This document shows, one piece after another, positions 43,837 to 55,744 of a stretch of 64,000 nucleotides of DNA. The first letter of the stretch is position 1; each line of letters starts with the position of its first letter. Made by a program: the position numbers and the translations under genes. Source of the DNA: Przewalskia tangutica (Eukaryota > Streptophyta > Magnoliopsida > Solanales > Solanaceae); NCBI GenBank assembly GCA_029844215.1, contig CM056736.1, positions 54,993,562 to 55,057,561 of the forward strand, written 5' to 3'. The notes beneath the pieces were generated by a model that was not told the origin of the DNA, did not search any database, and worked only from the letters and a program-made list of their open reading frames with translations.

Positions 43837-46709
43837 TGTTACACCCCGTTTTTTTTTTTCAGGTCATGTTTTAAGAACGTACGTAAGAACTCACAAGTGT
43901 TAAGATTTGAGACTTGTAAATTTATCGGAATTATGAAATTTTCGGAAAACGTATTATTATGACGAATGGGAGGGCGACACGTGTCACCCCCTTAATGATG
44001 CCTTGGTCGAATTAGGCATGGCCAAAATGGTCATTGACCATAGTCTTGGATGACTAAGTCTTGCAAGTAGCAAGCTTGACAATCTTGACCAAGTCAAAGG
44101 ACCCACAAAGGCTTGATATTTGCTAGGAGCTTATCTAAACCACCCATTTGTTTATATCATGACCCTCCATTACACTATATAATACTACTAGTAGCAAGAG
44201 AGAGCTTAACACTTAGCCAAATTTCACAAAAAATTGAAGAACATTGAGCATAGCTCTCGGGTTCTCTCTTGAGAAAAAAGGAAAATCTTTGTTTCTTGTC
44301 CATTTAGATCGTAAATTTAAACCAAGGTTCATGAGTGTATTGTAAGCATATCTCAATAGAAAAATCTTGGAAAACGATAGTTTTCGAGTTAGTCGCAAGC
44401 GAAAACCTAGTTGTCTTTCTAGGTTTTGTTTGGAGATTTGAAGGATATTTGTTGGTGTTGTTCTAAGGGTCTCAACAAGCGGATTGAAGTGTCTTGGAGA
44501 GGCTCTAAACTACTAAGGAGCGACTTCGGATTTGGAGTTGGTTTAAGATTCGTTGAGGTATAATCTTGTCTTTTAAAAGTGTTACAAGATTATATATTTA
44601 TATTGTTGTTGTTAGCTTTACATGTTGCTAGCATGAAGTTGATATGTTGAAGTTTATAAGTATTATGGATTGCTTGTAGCTTAAATCCGAAATGTTATAC
44701 AAGCCACTTGAAGATTGGATTACTAATTGGTCGTTTATTAGAAATCGTCGCATGTTACTTACTTGAAGATTATGGTAGTTATAATCAAATGCGACTTGAT
44801 ATCATGTTATGCTACCAATTTGGATTGAAACGGAAATTGGATAAGAATTGGTATTGTTGTATTCATTATGGCCGAAATTGGACTAGTAGTTGTATTAGTT
44901 TGTTATCGTTTGGGCGGAATTTTACACGTCTAGTAGGCGTGTAATCACCTATTGATTAATTGCTTTGATTGTGCCTTAAATGTGGCGTGTTTGGTTATTG
45001 TATTCGGCCTTGAAAAAGGTGGCAAAGTTAGTAAAAACAAAGGAGGTGCTGTCCGATTTTCCGTAGAATTTAGCGACTTGACACTTATAATATTCTATGT
45101 TTGAAGTAAGGCTTTAATAGACGTATTGTGAATATTATAGGTTGACATACTACGGGCGGGACTTTGTACTTGGTAAGTGGTTTGACCTGGCGAGGTATGT
45201 AGAACTTTTCCTATCTTTTGAGCATGACTAGTTATACGTATATAGTACGGTAGACGTACAAGACCTTGATATCCTTTACTAGTTTTATGAATAGCCAAGT
45301 TGGGTGAGTTAGGAGATTAACTCACTTCTTTGAAAGTATTAAGGATGTCTAATGTTTTATTAAAGTTAAGGGACTTGAAGAGTTTTAAAGTATGTGATAC
45401 TTGTTCTGTTTTAAACGTATAAGTCCCTTGGATAGGAAATTGTTTATGGCTAAGGTATAAAGCGAATGTAACGACTTTATGGGGAGTTGGTTATATTTGC
45501 TTTATGGAAATATAAATGACTTAATTTTTAATGAAAAGGCAATTTGATTTTTAAGGCATCAATTGCCTAAAGTTTTATAATAAAAGGAGTCACTTGATTT
45601 AGAAACCTAACTTTATTTCTAAAGGTATTGTGACTTGTCTTGAAAAGTAATTTTGACTTGATACTACGGTTTATAGTATCTTGGAAGTTTTATATGAAAA
45701 TGAGTCATTTTCAAAAGGTTAGAAGTACGTAGTACTTTGGGTTAAACTCCCGGATTTATTATAACATATTAGTGCCTTAAGTGAACTAAAATGAGAGTGT
45801 AGATGAATAAGACTAATAAGAAGTTAGGGGGATTTCTAACTTGCTTATTTATTGTATGACGGCCGGTTTGAGATAGGGTAAGAGTATAAGTGAGGGGCAG
45901 ACCCCCAAGACGCTATACCACCTTCTCCAGGATAAGAGTATAAGTGAGGGGTAAGCCCCCAAGACATTATACCACCTGCTTTATTACCTTCTTCAGGGTA
46001 AGAGTATAAATGAGGGGAAAACCCCCAAGACGTTATACCACCTGCTTCAGGGTAAGAGTATAAATGAGGGGTAGAAACCCCCAAGACGTTATACCACCTG
46101 TTTCTATGGGTTCGCTACCCATGATATGATCGGGAGTCTCCTATTGTGATGTTACGACTTCTTGATTTACTCTCATTGTTAGTAAGGCAATGTATCGTAA
46201 TTTTGTTATCGCATGTCTCGGCTTTGTTTTTAAACTTATGTTGTAATTACGATTTCCGATTTTACATACTTAGTACATATTGTGATCGACCCGCTTCCCC
46301 GGAAGTGCGTCATTCCGCAGGAAAGGGTAAGCAGGTGGTGGATCCTCGTTCTTAGGATCACTTATCAGACGTCAGAAGCTCCATTTCTCCGGAGGCTTGT
46401 CTCTTTTGGTACAGTCTTTCCCTGATGTTGTAGATTTATGTACATTCAGGGGTATGGCGGGGCCCTGTCCCGCCACAGTTGTTATTCCTAGAGGTTTGTA
46501 TTCACATATGTGGTTGGGCTGTAAGAACTGAGTTGTACAGTTGTACTTTTGATTATGTTTATATTATGGAAGGCGGCCTTATCGGCTAGCCTGTGATGTT
46601 TATTGTTTATACATATACTTCTGTCGTGTATGTTCCGCTGCTATTCTCTTATGTATACCTGAACGGGGTGCCCAGGTAGGGCACCAGTCGCGGCCCGGGG
46701 TCGGGTCGT
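43837..46709 (+). repeat. Element C 3' LTR
   Basis: It starts TGTTACACCCCG and ends at GGGTCGT, lacking the last GACA. SL1 is 44912-44948 (one outer pair changed), SL2 45062-45099 and TATATAAT 44176-44183. The minisatellite at 45877-46104 is cleaner than in the 5' LTR. Confidence 0.9.
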
Positions 46710-47388
46710 AACTCAACCAACTTGGACATTCTTAAACAAGTCAAGGATACCAAATGAAATTAAATTCATTTAAATTTCGTACGTCCACTGTACTATACAT
46801 TTGTAAAACTCATGCTCAAGAAGATATGGAAAGTTCCACATAACTCTCCGGCTCAATCCACTTACCAAGTTGAATACGCCGCACGTAGAATGTCAACCTA
46901 TAAGACAACCAAGGGCTAGGATGAAAACAAATATGTGGATGAGATTGTGGACACTTGTGTGTGGGCCCCACTAGTCCATTTGTCCAACAAAATATCTAGC
47001 CCACACTTAGCCACTTGGCACAAGATTTCGGCCAAGGGGTCACATGGGGTGACATGTGTCGCCCTCCAATTCGTCCAAAATATTTCATCTTCCGAAAACA
47101 TCCATAATGGCCAAAATCTCGAAAATAATGTGGGCCTCACAAAACCGTAAATTTCTCCCGTGGGCCCCACGTGACCAATTCCGGAAAATAAAATCCATAA
47201 TTCTATTATATTCCCAGAAGTCTAAATACCAAAATTGAGAATACAATTCCCAATAATAAACCTTTTTCCTTCACGCGGTTCGGAATATTTTCCGTCGGAA
47301 ATTCAAAATTTTCTTCCCTCTCGCACTTAGTGTTATATTCTCGTACGTACGTCCTCACATACATATTCTGGAACTACGGGGTGTAACA

Positions 47389-47423
47389 TTCTTCCCCCCT
47401 TAGAAACATTCGTCCCGAATGTT
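47389..47423 (-). other. Purine tract and pre-PPT hairpin of element E
   Basis: The purine tract (minus AAGGGGGGAAGAA) is at 47389-47401. The hairpin AACATTCG-GGA-CGAATGTT is at 47405-47423. Confidence 0.85.
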
Positions 47424-48385
47424 CCTTCTAGGTCTCCAAACACACATGCGTCGGTATAGTCTTCACTACTATACTTATAAAACCAATTATGCCACACATG
47501 GCCATAATAACACACGCGTAATACTTAAATCCAAGCCAACGCGGAATCACCTCTAACGTGTATAGCATCACTATTAGCTCCCACTCATGGTCTAAAGGAT
47601 ACTCTCTCCGCACCTTCACTTCACGTAAATAAACCCTTCCATTCTTTTAACAAATGTTCGCTTCTTTTCTTACTCGTCGTACCCTTCTCGTACACCCGAA
47701 CTCTTTCTAGTACACGTACCACATTTTCAGTCATCGCTTCAATTTTCAAAACCTTGGAGTTACTATCTCCAACTTGGTCATTATTGGCTTCAATTTCCTT
47801 TAAGGCCATTCTCGGCCTTCACGACCCGATTCTGGTCGACCGCGTCTACGAACTCGTACAATGGTTACCTAATCTTGGGCCTTGCACCTTCGTGACCCTA
47901 ACACATAGCGGGACCACCTCAAACCGACCCCACTTCATTCCGGGTTGCGGGTTGACCCGCGATTGGTCCTCAACCCGACACATAATTGCACTAAATCCTC
48001 ATTCCAGGTCCGGAACAAATCTCACTATTCAAGTCATGAAAGCCTAGGGGTCTTCTTAGCTTAACTACTCACTTTTATTTCACACCACTCATGGACTTAT
48101 CACACCAATATATTCCACGTATACTAGGTACATCAACTAAGATCAACCATAAATCTTTTATTCAAGACGGACTTATATCTAAGGTCTCAACTGTTATCAA
48201 TATTCTAAGGCTCACAATTTCAATGTCCCCAACTTACCCTTTTTACTAACCAGGCTTTCTAAATCACAATTTACACAAAACTACCTGTACATAACACTTA
48301 ACACATAAACATCTTATCAACGCATACTAGTCTCTAGAGGGTTAAGGATATACATGTAACTTTGTTTCACTTTCCCTTCGTCGCT
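47424..48385 (-). other. Element E 3' UTR
   Basis: About 1 kb, mostly non-coding, similar to the 3' UTR of H (59146-59900) and to part of F (about 22490-22660). A 63-codon frame at 47619-47428 has a similar counterpart in H (59631-59915); its reality is uncertain. Confidence 0.6.
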
Positions 48386-49666
48386 CTAATCATAGTCCTT
48401 CCCTGCACGGCGCATAGCTATAGAAGGCGATAAACCAGCCATCGATCCCGAAGGACGAGTCTTAACATTTGCGCTACCTCTGGTCGGACAATTCCTCGCG
48501 AAATGGCCCTGCTGGCCGCATGTAAAACAAGCTCTCTGAACACCATGACATTCCCCCGCATGGGGGCTACCACACTGGCCACACCGAGGTAGGGGTGGCT
48601 TCATCTGGCCAACACCCCTACTCCCCCGAAAACCTGAACCCTTGGAGCCCTGACCTGCTCCTGAATACCTCGGACGTCCTGAAGACTGTGGAGGACCACT
48701 CTGTACTGGCGGAGGTGCATAACTAGCCTACTGCTGAGGCGGTCCGCCTCGAAAGTTACCAAGGACCCAACTGTCTTGGCCCTCTTATACTGATCTCGGT
48801 TATTTCGTCGACCTCTACGTTCCTCAGTCCCCTGTGCATAAGCCTGTATGCGGGCAATGTCCATGCCCGGCTGAAGAACTACTCCCACACAACCCTCTGC
48901 TAGATAATCATCAAGTCCCATGACATATCGGTGCACTCTATCCTCCATGTCGGCCACTAGAGTGGGGGCATACCGAGCTAATGAGTTGAACTCTATGTTT
49001 GTACTCTCGAACCGTCCGCCCATTCTGTCTCAACATCAAAAATCTATCCACCCGGGTTCTCCTCATCAGTGGAGGCAAGAAGTGGTTATGAAATGCCTCC
49101 GAGAACTCGTCCCAGCCAGCTGGAAGCGCATGCTCCCCCCGGGACAGTTCCCATGAATCATACCAGTTGACTGCAATATCACGCAGCCGATGAGAACCCA
49201 ATACAACTGACTCAGCGTCTGAGGCCTTGATCACTTTCATGATCCGCTGCAACTGTCGAATAAACTCCTGAGGATCTTCCTCAGTTCTCGATCCGTAGAA
49301 CTCTGGTGGACTGTAACTCAAGAAGTCCCGAAGCCTCAAACTATCGGCTCTGGGGTGCGCCACCGGTACTACCGGCTCCCGTCTGTCCTCATGCCTCGCC
49401 ACAATCCTAGCTAGTAACTGGGCCATCTCCTTGTAACCCATATCCTCTGTTCCTGGCCGTGGGACTGAAGGTTCAGGTATTGTAGCCTCAGTAGAGACCG
49501 ATGCTGCTCTAAACTCTCCTGGGGCTGACGGCGTCGTAGAACTTGCCGTCCGAAGTACTACCTCAGGTAATGACTGGGCCTGTGCCATCGTAACCCTCTG
49601 TGTTCTACTAGCAGCTCCCTCTGCTGCCTTGCCCTTCTGGGCCCAGGTTGCCTTGCGTGGAGGCAT
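48386..49666 (-). pseudogene. gag: Element E gag with two zinc knuckles, two frameshifts
   Basis: This is the best-preserved gag in the window. Start ATG 49666 (MPPRKATWAQKGK). The frame is open through the capsid to about 49010: PPEFYGSRTEEDPQEFIRQL, LRDIAVNWYDSWEL, GWDEFSEAFHNHFLPP and MLRQNGRTVREY. One extra base near 49003 shifts the frame; it resumes with FNSLARYAPTLVADMED and VHRYVMGLDDYLAEGC (49023-48601). A second shift lies near 48610. The last frame (48604-48386) has CGQCGSPHAGEC and the canonical CFTCGQQGHFARNC, then a stop. Nothing resembling protease or RT follows, so E is gag-only by design or by an old deletion. Gag here would package the RNA; enzymes would have to come from another element. 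Confidence 0.88.
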
Positions 49667-49856
49667 AACTAGTACATAGGAATACGTCAGAGGGAGTCCA
49701 ACTTATAACACAACTCTAAGACACGATCTCAGAGTGAGAAGAATGGAAATCAATCCTAAATATCCTGTAGCCTCCTGATTATAGGTGTGGTGCACAACAC
49801 GCCGATAATCAAGACTCTACTAGATACGGTCTGTAGACTCCTTCCGAGGATTAACT

Positions 49857-49868
49857 GCTCTGATACCA
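49857..49868 (-). other. Primer-binding site, tRNA-iMet (element E)
   Basis: TGGTATCAGAGC on the minus strand, four bases from the LTR end at 49873. Confidence 0.9.
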
Positions 49869-50207
49869 CTTTTGTCACGACCCGACCTCGGGCCCGCAAC
49901 TGGTGCCTTACCCCGGGCACCCTAGTGATAATACATTAGAGAAAAACCAGCGGAATAAAACTCATAGACATGGAACAATATAAAATAAGAAACAGGCTAA
50001 CCAATACGGTCACCTTTCTGCATATATATAAAAACTCGAACAGTTACATCCCTTACAAACCCAACTCCTAATAAGACTACATACCTCTAAGAGTTTGATA
50101 TAACAACTATGACGGGACAGGGCCCCGCCATACCCCTGAATATACAAGTACCTACAATGACAGGGAACCATCCTATGAGCGAGGATCAACAATCGGTGTA
50201 CCTCTAC

Positions 50208-50238
50208 CTGCGGCATGAACGCAGCCCCCCGAAGGAGG
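50208..50238 (-). other. Twin hairpin with UUCG tetraloop (E LTR)
   Basis: Both stems are intact and the same as at 11414 on the opposite strand. Confidence 0.65.
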
Positions 50239-51822
50239 TCAGTACAACAAGTACCAAGTATGTGAAACTGAAAGTACTGTAATGAAATCACATTTCATCC
50301 TTTTAAAAGGCCATTTTACAATAAATAAACAGTCATGTCAAGTCAGGGATGCATGCCCTCAAAATCATCACTCACATATAACTATGGGTCTCACGCCCAC
50401 AATATCAATCATGCCCGTTGAACTCCTTCCTCACCACAGCTAGACATGATGTAAAACAACACCCATATGTGTACCTGAACACTAGATCCTTCCTGCGTCA
50501 TAAAACCGATCGGGCCAAGTAGAATAGCCAACTACCAGATCCAATCCTGCATCATAAAACTTTACGGGCCAAGTACGGAAGCCAACTACCAGATCCAATC
50601 CTGCGTCACACAACTGACCGGGGCAAGTATCTTAAGACAACGTACCAGAGCCTACCGTCTCACGAGATATGACCGGGGCAAGTATCTTAAGCTATCTACC
50701 AGAGCCTGCCGAAACACGAGAAATGACCAGGACAAGTATCTAAAGTGTGCCTGTAACAACATGTACAAATCAAGCCCGTGACCACTCATCACTGCGGCAA
50801 GCTTCATGGATAGCTAGTCTATGGACTAATAACATAACCCGAGAATTTAACCCGCACCATGTTCGCATGCCCCGGAATCTTACCTCGGTGTAAGCATGGC
50901 CATGGAACAATCCTAGTGGACGCATTCCGTGGACCATCCATTGTGTCAGTATGTCCAAAGGTACGATATAGTGGAAGCATACCCTTGGGCCACCCAACGT
51001 GTCAGTATGTCCAAGGAAATAACAAGATAACACTCATAGTGGAAGCATACCCGTGGGCCACCCAACGAGTCAGTATGTCCAAGTAAACAACAAGATGACC
51101 GGCCCTCCATCGAGAGACGCGGTAACATAAGAATACAACACTTGCACAACAAGGCTATCACAAGCAAGCATAGGCAAGTTACCATACTTCTAAACTTTCA
51201 TTTTATGCCAACAATCCGGGTTTTAACCCCAAAGTACAACATACTTTAATTCTTTCAAAAAGATCTCTTTTTATGTAAAAACAATACGATACTAATATCC
51301 GTAGTATCAAAACACGTTCATGTTTAAATCAAGTACTTTATACTTTTTAAACCAGGTGGTTTGCACTTTTAAAACAACGTCAAGTTTACTTTTAAAACCC
51401 AAGTAACTCACTCTTTTCAAAACAAGTAACCTATACTGTTAAATCAAGTTACTTCTCCTTTTTCAAAATCAAGTCGTTTATAAGTCAAGTCTCTTATCTT
51501 TCAAGATCAAGTCTCTTAACTTTCAAAATCAAGTCTCTTAGTTTTTAGAAAAATCAAGCCATTCTTTTATCTTCATAAAGTCGTTATAACTAACTTTCCA
51601 TAAAGCCATTATAACACTTTATGTTTTAAACCAACCAAAGACAACCAAAATTCATTTAACACACGTACGTCTACCGTACTATATATTTCACAACAATCAT
51701 GCTCAAGAGGATAGGAAGAATCACATACCTCCTCGGCTAATCCACTTGCCAAGTCGAATATGCCGCGCGTAGAATATCCACCTATAATAACCATAACACA
51801 TCTATCAACTTCTAGTCTTCTT

Positions 51823-52009
51823 CGTAGAATATTTCTAAGTATAGGGCCCCTTATTCTACAGAAAATCGGGAAGCACTTCCCCTGTTTTTACGTAATTTTC
51901 CACCTTTTTCAATGTCCGATATTCAATAACCAACATGCCACATTTAAGGCGCAACAACACAATACTAAAGGGGATTACACGCCTAACCGGACGTGTAAAA
52001 TTCTGCCCC
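51823..52009 (-). other. Conserved stem-loops SL2 and SL1 (E LTR)
   Basis: SL2 51823-51860 (7 of 8 pairs). SL1 51970-52009 with a loop unlike other copies but the same TTACACG/CGTGTAA stem. Confidence 0.7.
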
Positions 52010-53226
52010 ACAATATACAAAATGGTCCATTAGTCCAAAGTAAATACAGTCCATTAGTCCACTAGTTGGTGTTCTTGGCTAGCATGCCGGAATTACTTCT
52101 TTAATATTCCAACTTATATTTCAATCTTTATATAAGTTATAATTACTTTGTTATTAACTGTCAACAGGTAATATATACGTTTTTACCATTTTAATGGCTA
52201 GCATGCCAATTTCTCCATTTTAGCAACTTAACAAGGTCCAAATCCTTTCCATCTTCCTTCTATGTATTACATACTTGTTTATATACAACCAACATATATA
52301 ATATCCAACTTCACAAGGAGGACAAAGTTCATTACCTCAAAGAGCCCAAAATAATCCAAGAACTAAAAGTCGATCCGTAGTACGTTTAGCTCCTATTCCT
52401 TACGTTCCAATCCGCTCCAAGCAACCCTTAGAATCTCCTAACCAACTCCTCTTCAAGATCCAACTTCAAAAAGTGAAGAACACTTTAGGCTTCCAACATG
52501 CAACTTTCGGCCAAGGGGTATTTCAAAGGCTAGGGGTGTGAAATCTTGTCTAAAACTTGGTTAACAACCTTCCTAACACATCAAGGAAGAACACTTAAGA
52601 GTTTAAGATTTTTTGGACAACATTTGGTCAAGATCTTGGCCCAAATCCGAGAGCAACAAAGAAGGGAGGGAGTATTTTCTCAAGTCTTGCAAATTATTCT
52701 ATGTGTGGGATGAAGTCTTGCACCTCTATGTGTATAAATAAGACAACTAAGGGCTAGGATGAAAACAAATATGTGGATGAGATTGTGGACACTTGTGTGT
52801 GGGCCCCACTAGTCCACTTGTCCAACAAAATATCTAGCCCACACTTAGCCACTTGGCACAAGATTTCGGCCAAGGGGTCACATGGGGTGACATGTGTCGC
52901 CCTCCAATTCGTCCAAAATATTTCATCTCCCGAAAACATCCATAATGGCCAAAATCTCAAAAATAATGTGGGCCCCACAAAACCGTAAATTTCTCCCGTG
53001 GGCCCCACGTGAACAATTCCGGAAAATAAAATCCATAATTCTATTTTATTCCCAGAAGTCCAAATACCAAAATTGAGAATCCAATTGCCAATAATAAACC
53101 TTTTTCCTTCACGCGGTTCAGAATATTTTCCGCCGGAAATTCAAAATTTTCTTCCCTTTCGCACTTAGTGTTATATTCTTGTACGTACGTCCTCACATAC
53201 ATATTCTGGAACTACGGGGTCTAACA

Positions 53227-53916
53227 ACTATAGCCTTATTTCCGCAATTCTTCTTCACGTCAAAATCATCCACACGAACCCTCTACAAGTCTATCAACAT
53301 ATTATCTTTTGTTGCCCTTCCAATAATTTCATCACACTTAGGGTTGTACCCATTTGAGAGAGAAGAGAAGAAAAGAGCAAATTTTGGATGATGTCTTGCA
53401 AATGACCAAGTCTTGCAAGACTTGGTCATAATATAGGACTTTTCTTGGTCTACAAGTTGGGAGGGACACTTGTCGCTCTCCCATAGGTCCTCTACAACAA
53501 ATATCTTCTATTTTTACCCTTTTTTCGCAAAAAATCCCGCCTCGGCGTCACGGCCCTGCAGCCGGCGCCGTGGCGCTGCAACTTCAGACAGTTTCAGGGC
53601 TTACGGAGCCATGGCCCTGCAGCCAGCGTCGTGGCGCCTGACCCTTTCTCTTCTGTCAGCTGATCTTGTAACGTCCATAACTTTCTACTCCGATGTCCTA
53701 TCGACGAGCGATTTGTTGCGTTGGAAACTACACTCAACGAACTTCTTATTAGGCTTTTGAAAGACCTAAAAATTCCTAATATACTAGGAGATATACCGCT
53801 CCAAATTTGACTGAAAATCTGTCCAAAAACATTCTGTCAACTTATCTTTCCAAATTCAAATCTTATTTCCTTTCGTATGTTCTCAAATGCATGACCTGGA
53901 ATTACGGGGTGTAACA
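53227..53916 (-). repeat. D-like LTR fragment, 5' end, minus strand
   Basis: Read on the minus strand it begins TGTTACACCCCGTAATTCCA at 53916 and follows the first 690 bases of the D LTR, including the GC-rich dyads (about 53540-53640). It ends where the E LTR starts. It may be the missing front part of the element B LTR (18281-19224), with about 34 kb between them. Confidence 0.75.
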
Positions 53917-54634
53917 CAATGCACGTAAGTTTTCACCCTAAACACCATTTTAACCTAACCATCTCAGTTCTACTGTCACCAATACCAAAAAATCCCAAAG
54001 CTGCCTTATTAGACCCGAATTGGAATACTGTCATGTTAGATGAATTTTCAGCTCTTATTCCAAATAAGATGTGAGATTTGGTACCACGACCACTAATAAA
54101 CATAATTAGGTCTAAGTGGGGTTCTTAATCATAAAAAGAATTATGGCGGTTCTTTTGTGAGATACAAAGCTCGTCTTGTTTGTGATGCAAGTCTCAACAG
54201 GTTGGAGTTGATTGCGGTGAAACATTCAGTCTGGTAGTCAATCTTGCTACTATCAAGACTGTTCTTCTCCTGGCACTGTCCAAATAATGGTCGGTCACTT
54301 GTAGGAAATAGTATACATGCATCAGCCGTTGTGATTTTGAGATCCTACTCGTCCAGATCATATGTGCCTGTTGAAGAAATCCTTATATGGTCTGAAACAA
54401 GCTCATAGGGCATGGTAGAACAGGTTTGTGGGATTTGTTTCCAAATTGGGATTCTCTCACATCAAGTGTGATAATTTTCTCTTTATTTATAGGAAGGGCA
54501 CTGATATGACATATATACATATGTATGTTGATGACATTATTCCCATTGCATCCTCAACTTCAATTCGTCAGTCAATTATATCCGTTCTTGCAGTTGAATT
54601 TGCGATGAAGGACTTAGGAATGTTGAAATATTTT
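53917..54634 (+). pseudogene. Ty1/copia reverse transcriptase fragment
   Basis: A degenerate piece of copia-type RT. Near 54130-54190 the DNA encodes a ...GGSFVRYKARLV-like stretch in a broken frame. At 54428-54634 the frame is open: GFVSKLGFSHIKCDNFLFIY, then M-Y-V-D-D (copia form of the catalytic YVDD), then FAMKDLGMLKYF. It stops where an LTR begins at 54635. No other copia parts are seen. Confidence 0.85.
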
Positions 54635-55582
54635 TGTTACACCCCGTAAGTCCAGGACATGTATAAGAGAATGGACGCGAGAACACAAGACTTGAAAAAT
54701 TGGTATGAAAGAAAGAATTGTGTTTCCGATGGAAAATCTTCCGAATGTCGGAAAGGAAAAATGTTCGTTGAGGAGAATTAGATTCTCAAAATGCATTATT
54801 TGAGGAATATAGAATGTATTAACATTATGGAAATTTATTTTTACGGATTTGGTCACGTGAGGCCCACCCGAGGAATTTTACGTTTTGTGGGGCCCACGAG
54901 GATTGCGAAATTTTATGGACGAATGGGAGGGCGACACGTGGCACCCCCCCACATGGTCTTGGAAGAAATTAGCAAGGGTAAAATGGTCATTGACCATTGT
55001 AGATGAACAAGTCTTCAAAGCTTGAGATAATTGACCAAGTCAACTTGTCCACTTGGCTAGGTATTTAATCTCCTCCATCCAAGACACACAAGTGTTGTGA
55101 TCTAGGCCCTCCATTGTTTTATATATACTACCCTAGTTCAAGACCAAGTCTTCAACACTTAGAAAAAAAATTAGAGACCTTGTTCTACATATTAGTTGCT
55201 CTCGGCTTTAGGGACTTTCCCACACAAAATTTTTGCTATTGTGGTTCTTTATTCACAAGACTTTAACCCAAGGTCCCTAAGGGTATTGTAAGGATATCTC
55301 AATAGAAAGATCTCGGAAAAATGACGTTTTCACGTTAGTCGCAAGACGAAAACCTAAGTCGTTTTCATAGTTTTGGATTGGAAATGGCAAAGAAGTTGGT
55401 TGTGAACTTCTAAAGGCTTCAAATAGCATATTGGAGCGTAAAGGAAAGGAGCTAAGAATTGCTAAGGAGCGACTTTGAATCTTGGAAATTTCAAGGGCTT
55501 GTAAAGGTATAAATCTTGTCGTTTAGCAATTAAAGTTTACTTATTGTTGTAGCAATTAAAGTTTACTTATTGTTGTAGCTAT
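54635..55582 (+). repeat. LTR fragment, 5' part (7901 type)
   Basis: It starts TGTTACACCCCGTAAGTCCA as in the solo LTR at 7901 and follows it to TTGTAGCTAT. TATA-like TATATATA is at 55120. It contains a direct repeat of TTACTTATTGTTGTAGC near 55530-55580. Confidence 0.8.
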
Positions 55583-55744
55583 GGCAAAGACAAGAATCCA
55601 ATTCCCATAATCGAACCTTTTTCCTTCACAAACTCCGGAAACTTTTCCGTCAAAAAATCACATCTTTCTTCCTTTCTAATTTTTAATGTCGTATTCTCGT
55701 ACGTACGTCATCACACACATACCCTGGAACTACGGAGTGTAACA
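55583..55744 (-). repeat. LTR 5'-end fragment, minus strand
   Basis: Read on the minus strand it starts TGTTACACTCCGTAGTTCCA and matches the first 160 bases of the LTR at 59901. It lies head to tail with unlike neighbours on both sides. Confidence 0.75.

Larger units (their letters stand above)
24948..46709 (+). mobile_element. Element C: Tekay-like chromovirus with nested D and a retrosequence
   Basis: Two similar LTRs (24948-27802 and 43837-46709), primer site, gag, protease, RT, RNase H, integrase, chromodomain and purine tract are all present. The integrase is interrupted by D (31541-40046) and the 3' region by a minus-strand retrosequence (41195-43663). The left target site is ACTAA (24943-24947). 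The right duplication and the last four bases of the 3' LTR (GACA) are lost in a flank deletion. Confidence 0.9.
23315..47388 (-). repeat. Recombinant minus-strand LTR split by element C
   Basis: The LTR parts are 23315-24947 and 46710-47388. The left part and 46710 to about 46903 are F-type. From about 46904 to 47388 the sequence is nearly identical to the start of the E LTR (52741-53226). The left edge is followed by a primer site and the right edge by a purine tract, so one LTR serves two internal regions. Compared with a full F-type LTR, about 170 bp are missing at the exit of C. A GC-rich CGCATAGG repeat lies at 23930-24160. Confidence 0.75.
47389..53226 (-). mobile_element. Element E: gag-only non-autonomous Tekay-like element, minus strand
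   Basis: From right to left: 5' LTR (53226-49873), primer site, gag (49666-48386), 3' UTR, pre-PPT hairpin, purine tract at 47401-47389, and about 485 bp of 3' LTR before a recombination point at about 46903. No pol is present and there is no room for it. It has the same layout as D. Confidence 0.88.
49873..53226 (-). repeat. Element E 5' LTR
   Basis: Minus-strand LTR of 3,354 bp. Its CA end is at 49873; its TG start at 53226 reads TGTTAGACCCCG, with a changed base from TGTTACACCCCG. It contains ACCGGGGCAAGTA-type repeats (about 50500-50730), a D-like minisatellite (50860-51085), SL2/SL1, a TATA-like box (52733-52740) and a twin hairpin (50208-50238). Confidence 0.88.

Noticed and set aside
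46916..47170. GPTGEIYGFV-type frames in several LTRs (also 52754, 56690)
   Set aside because: Repeated in LTR front ends only because the LTRs are related; no start-stop conservation or known domain.
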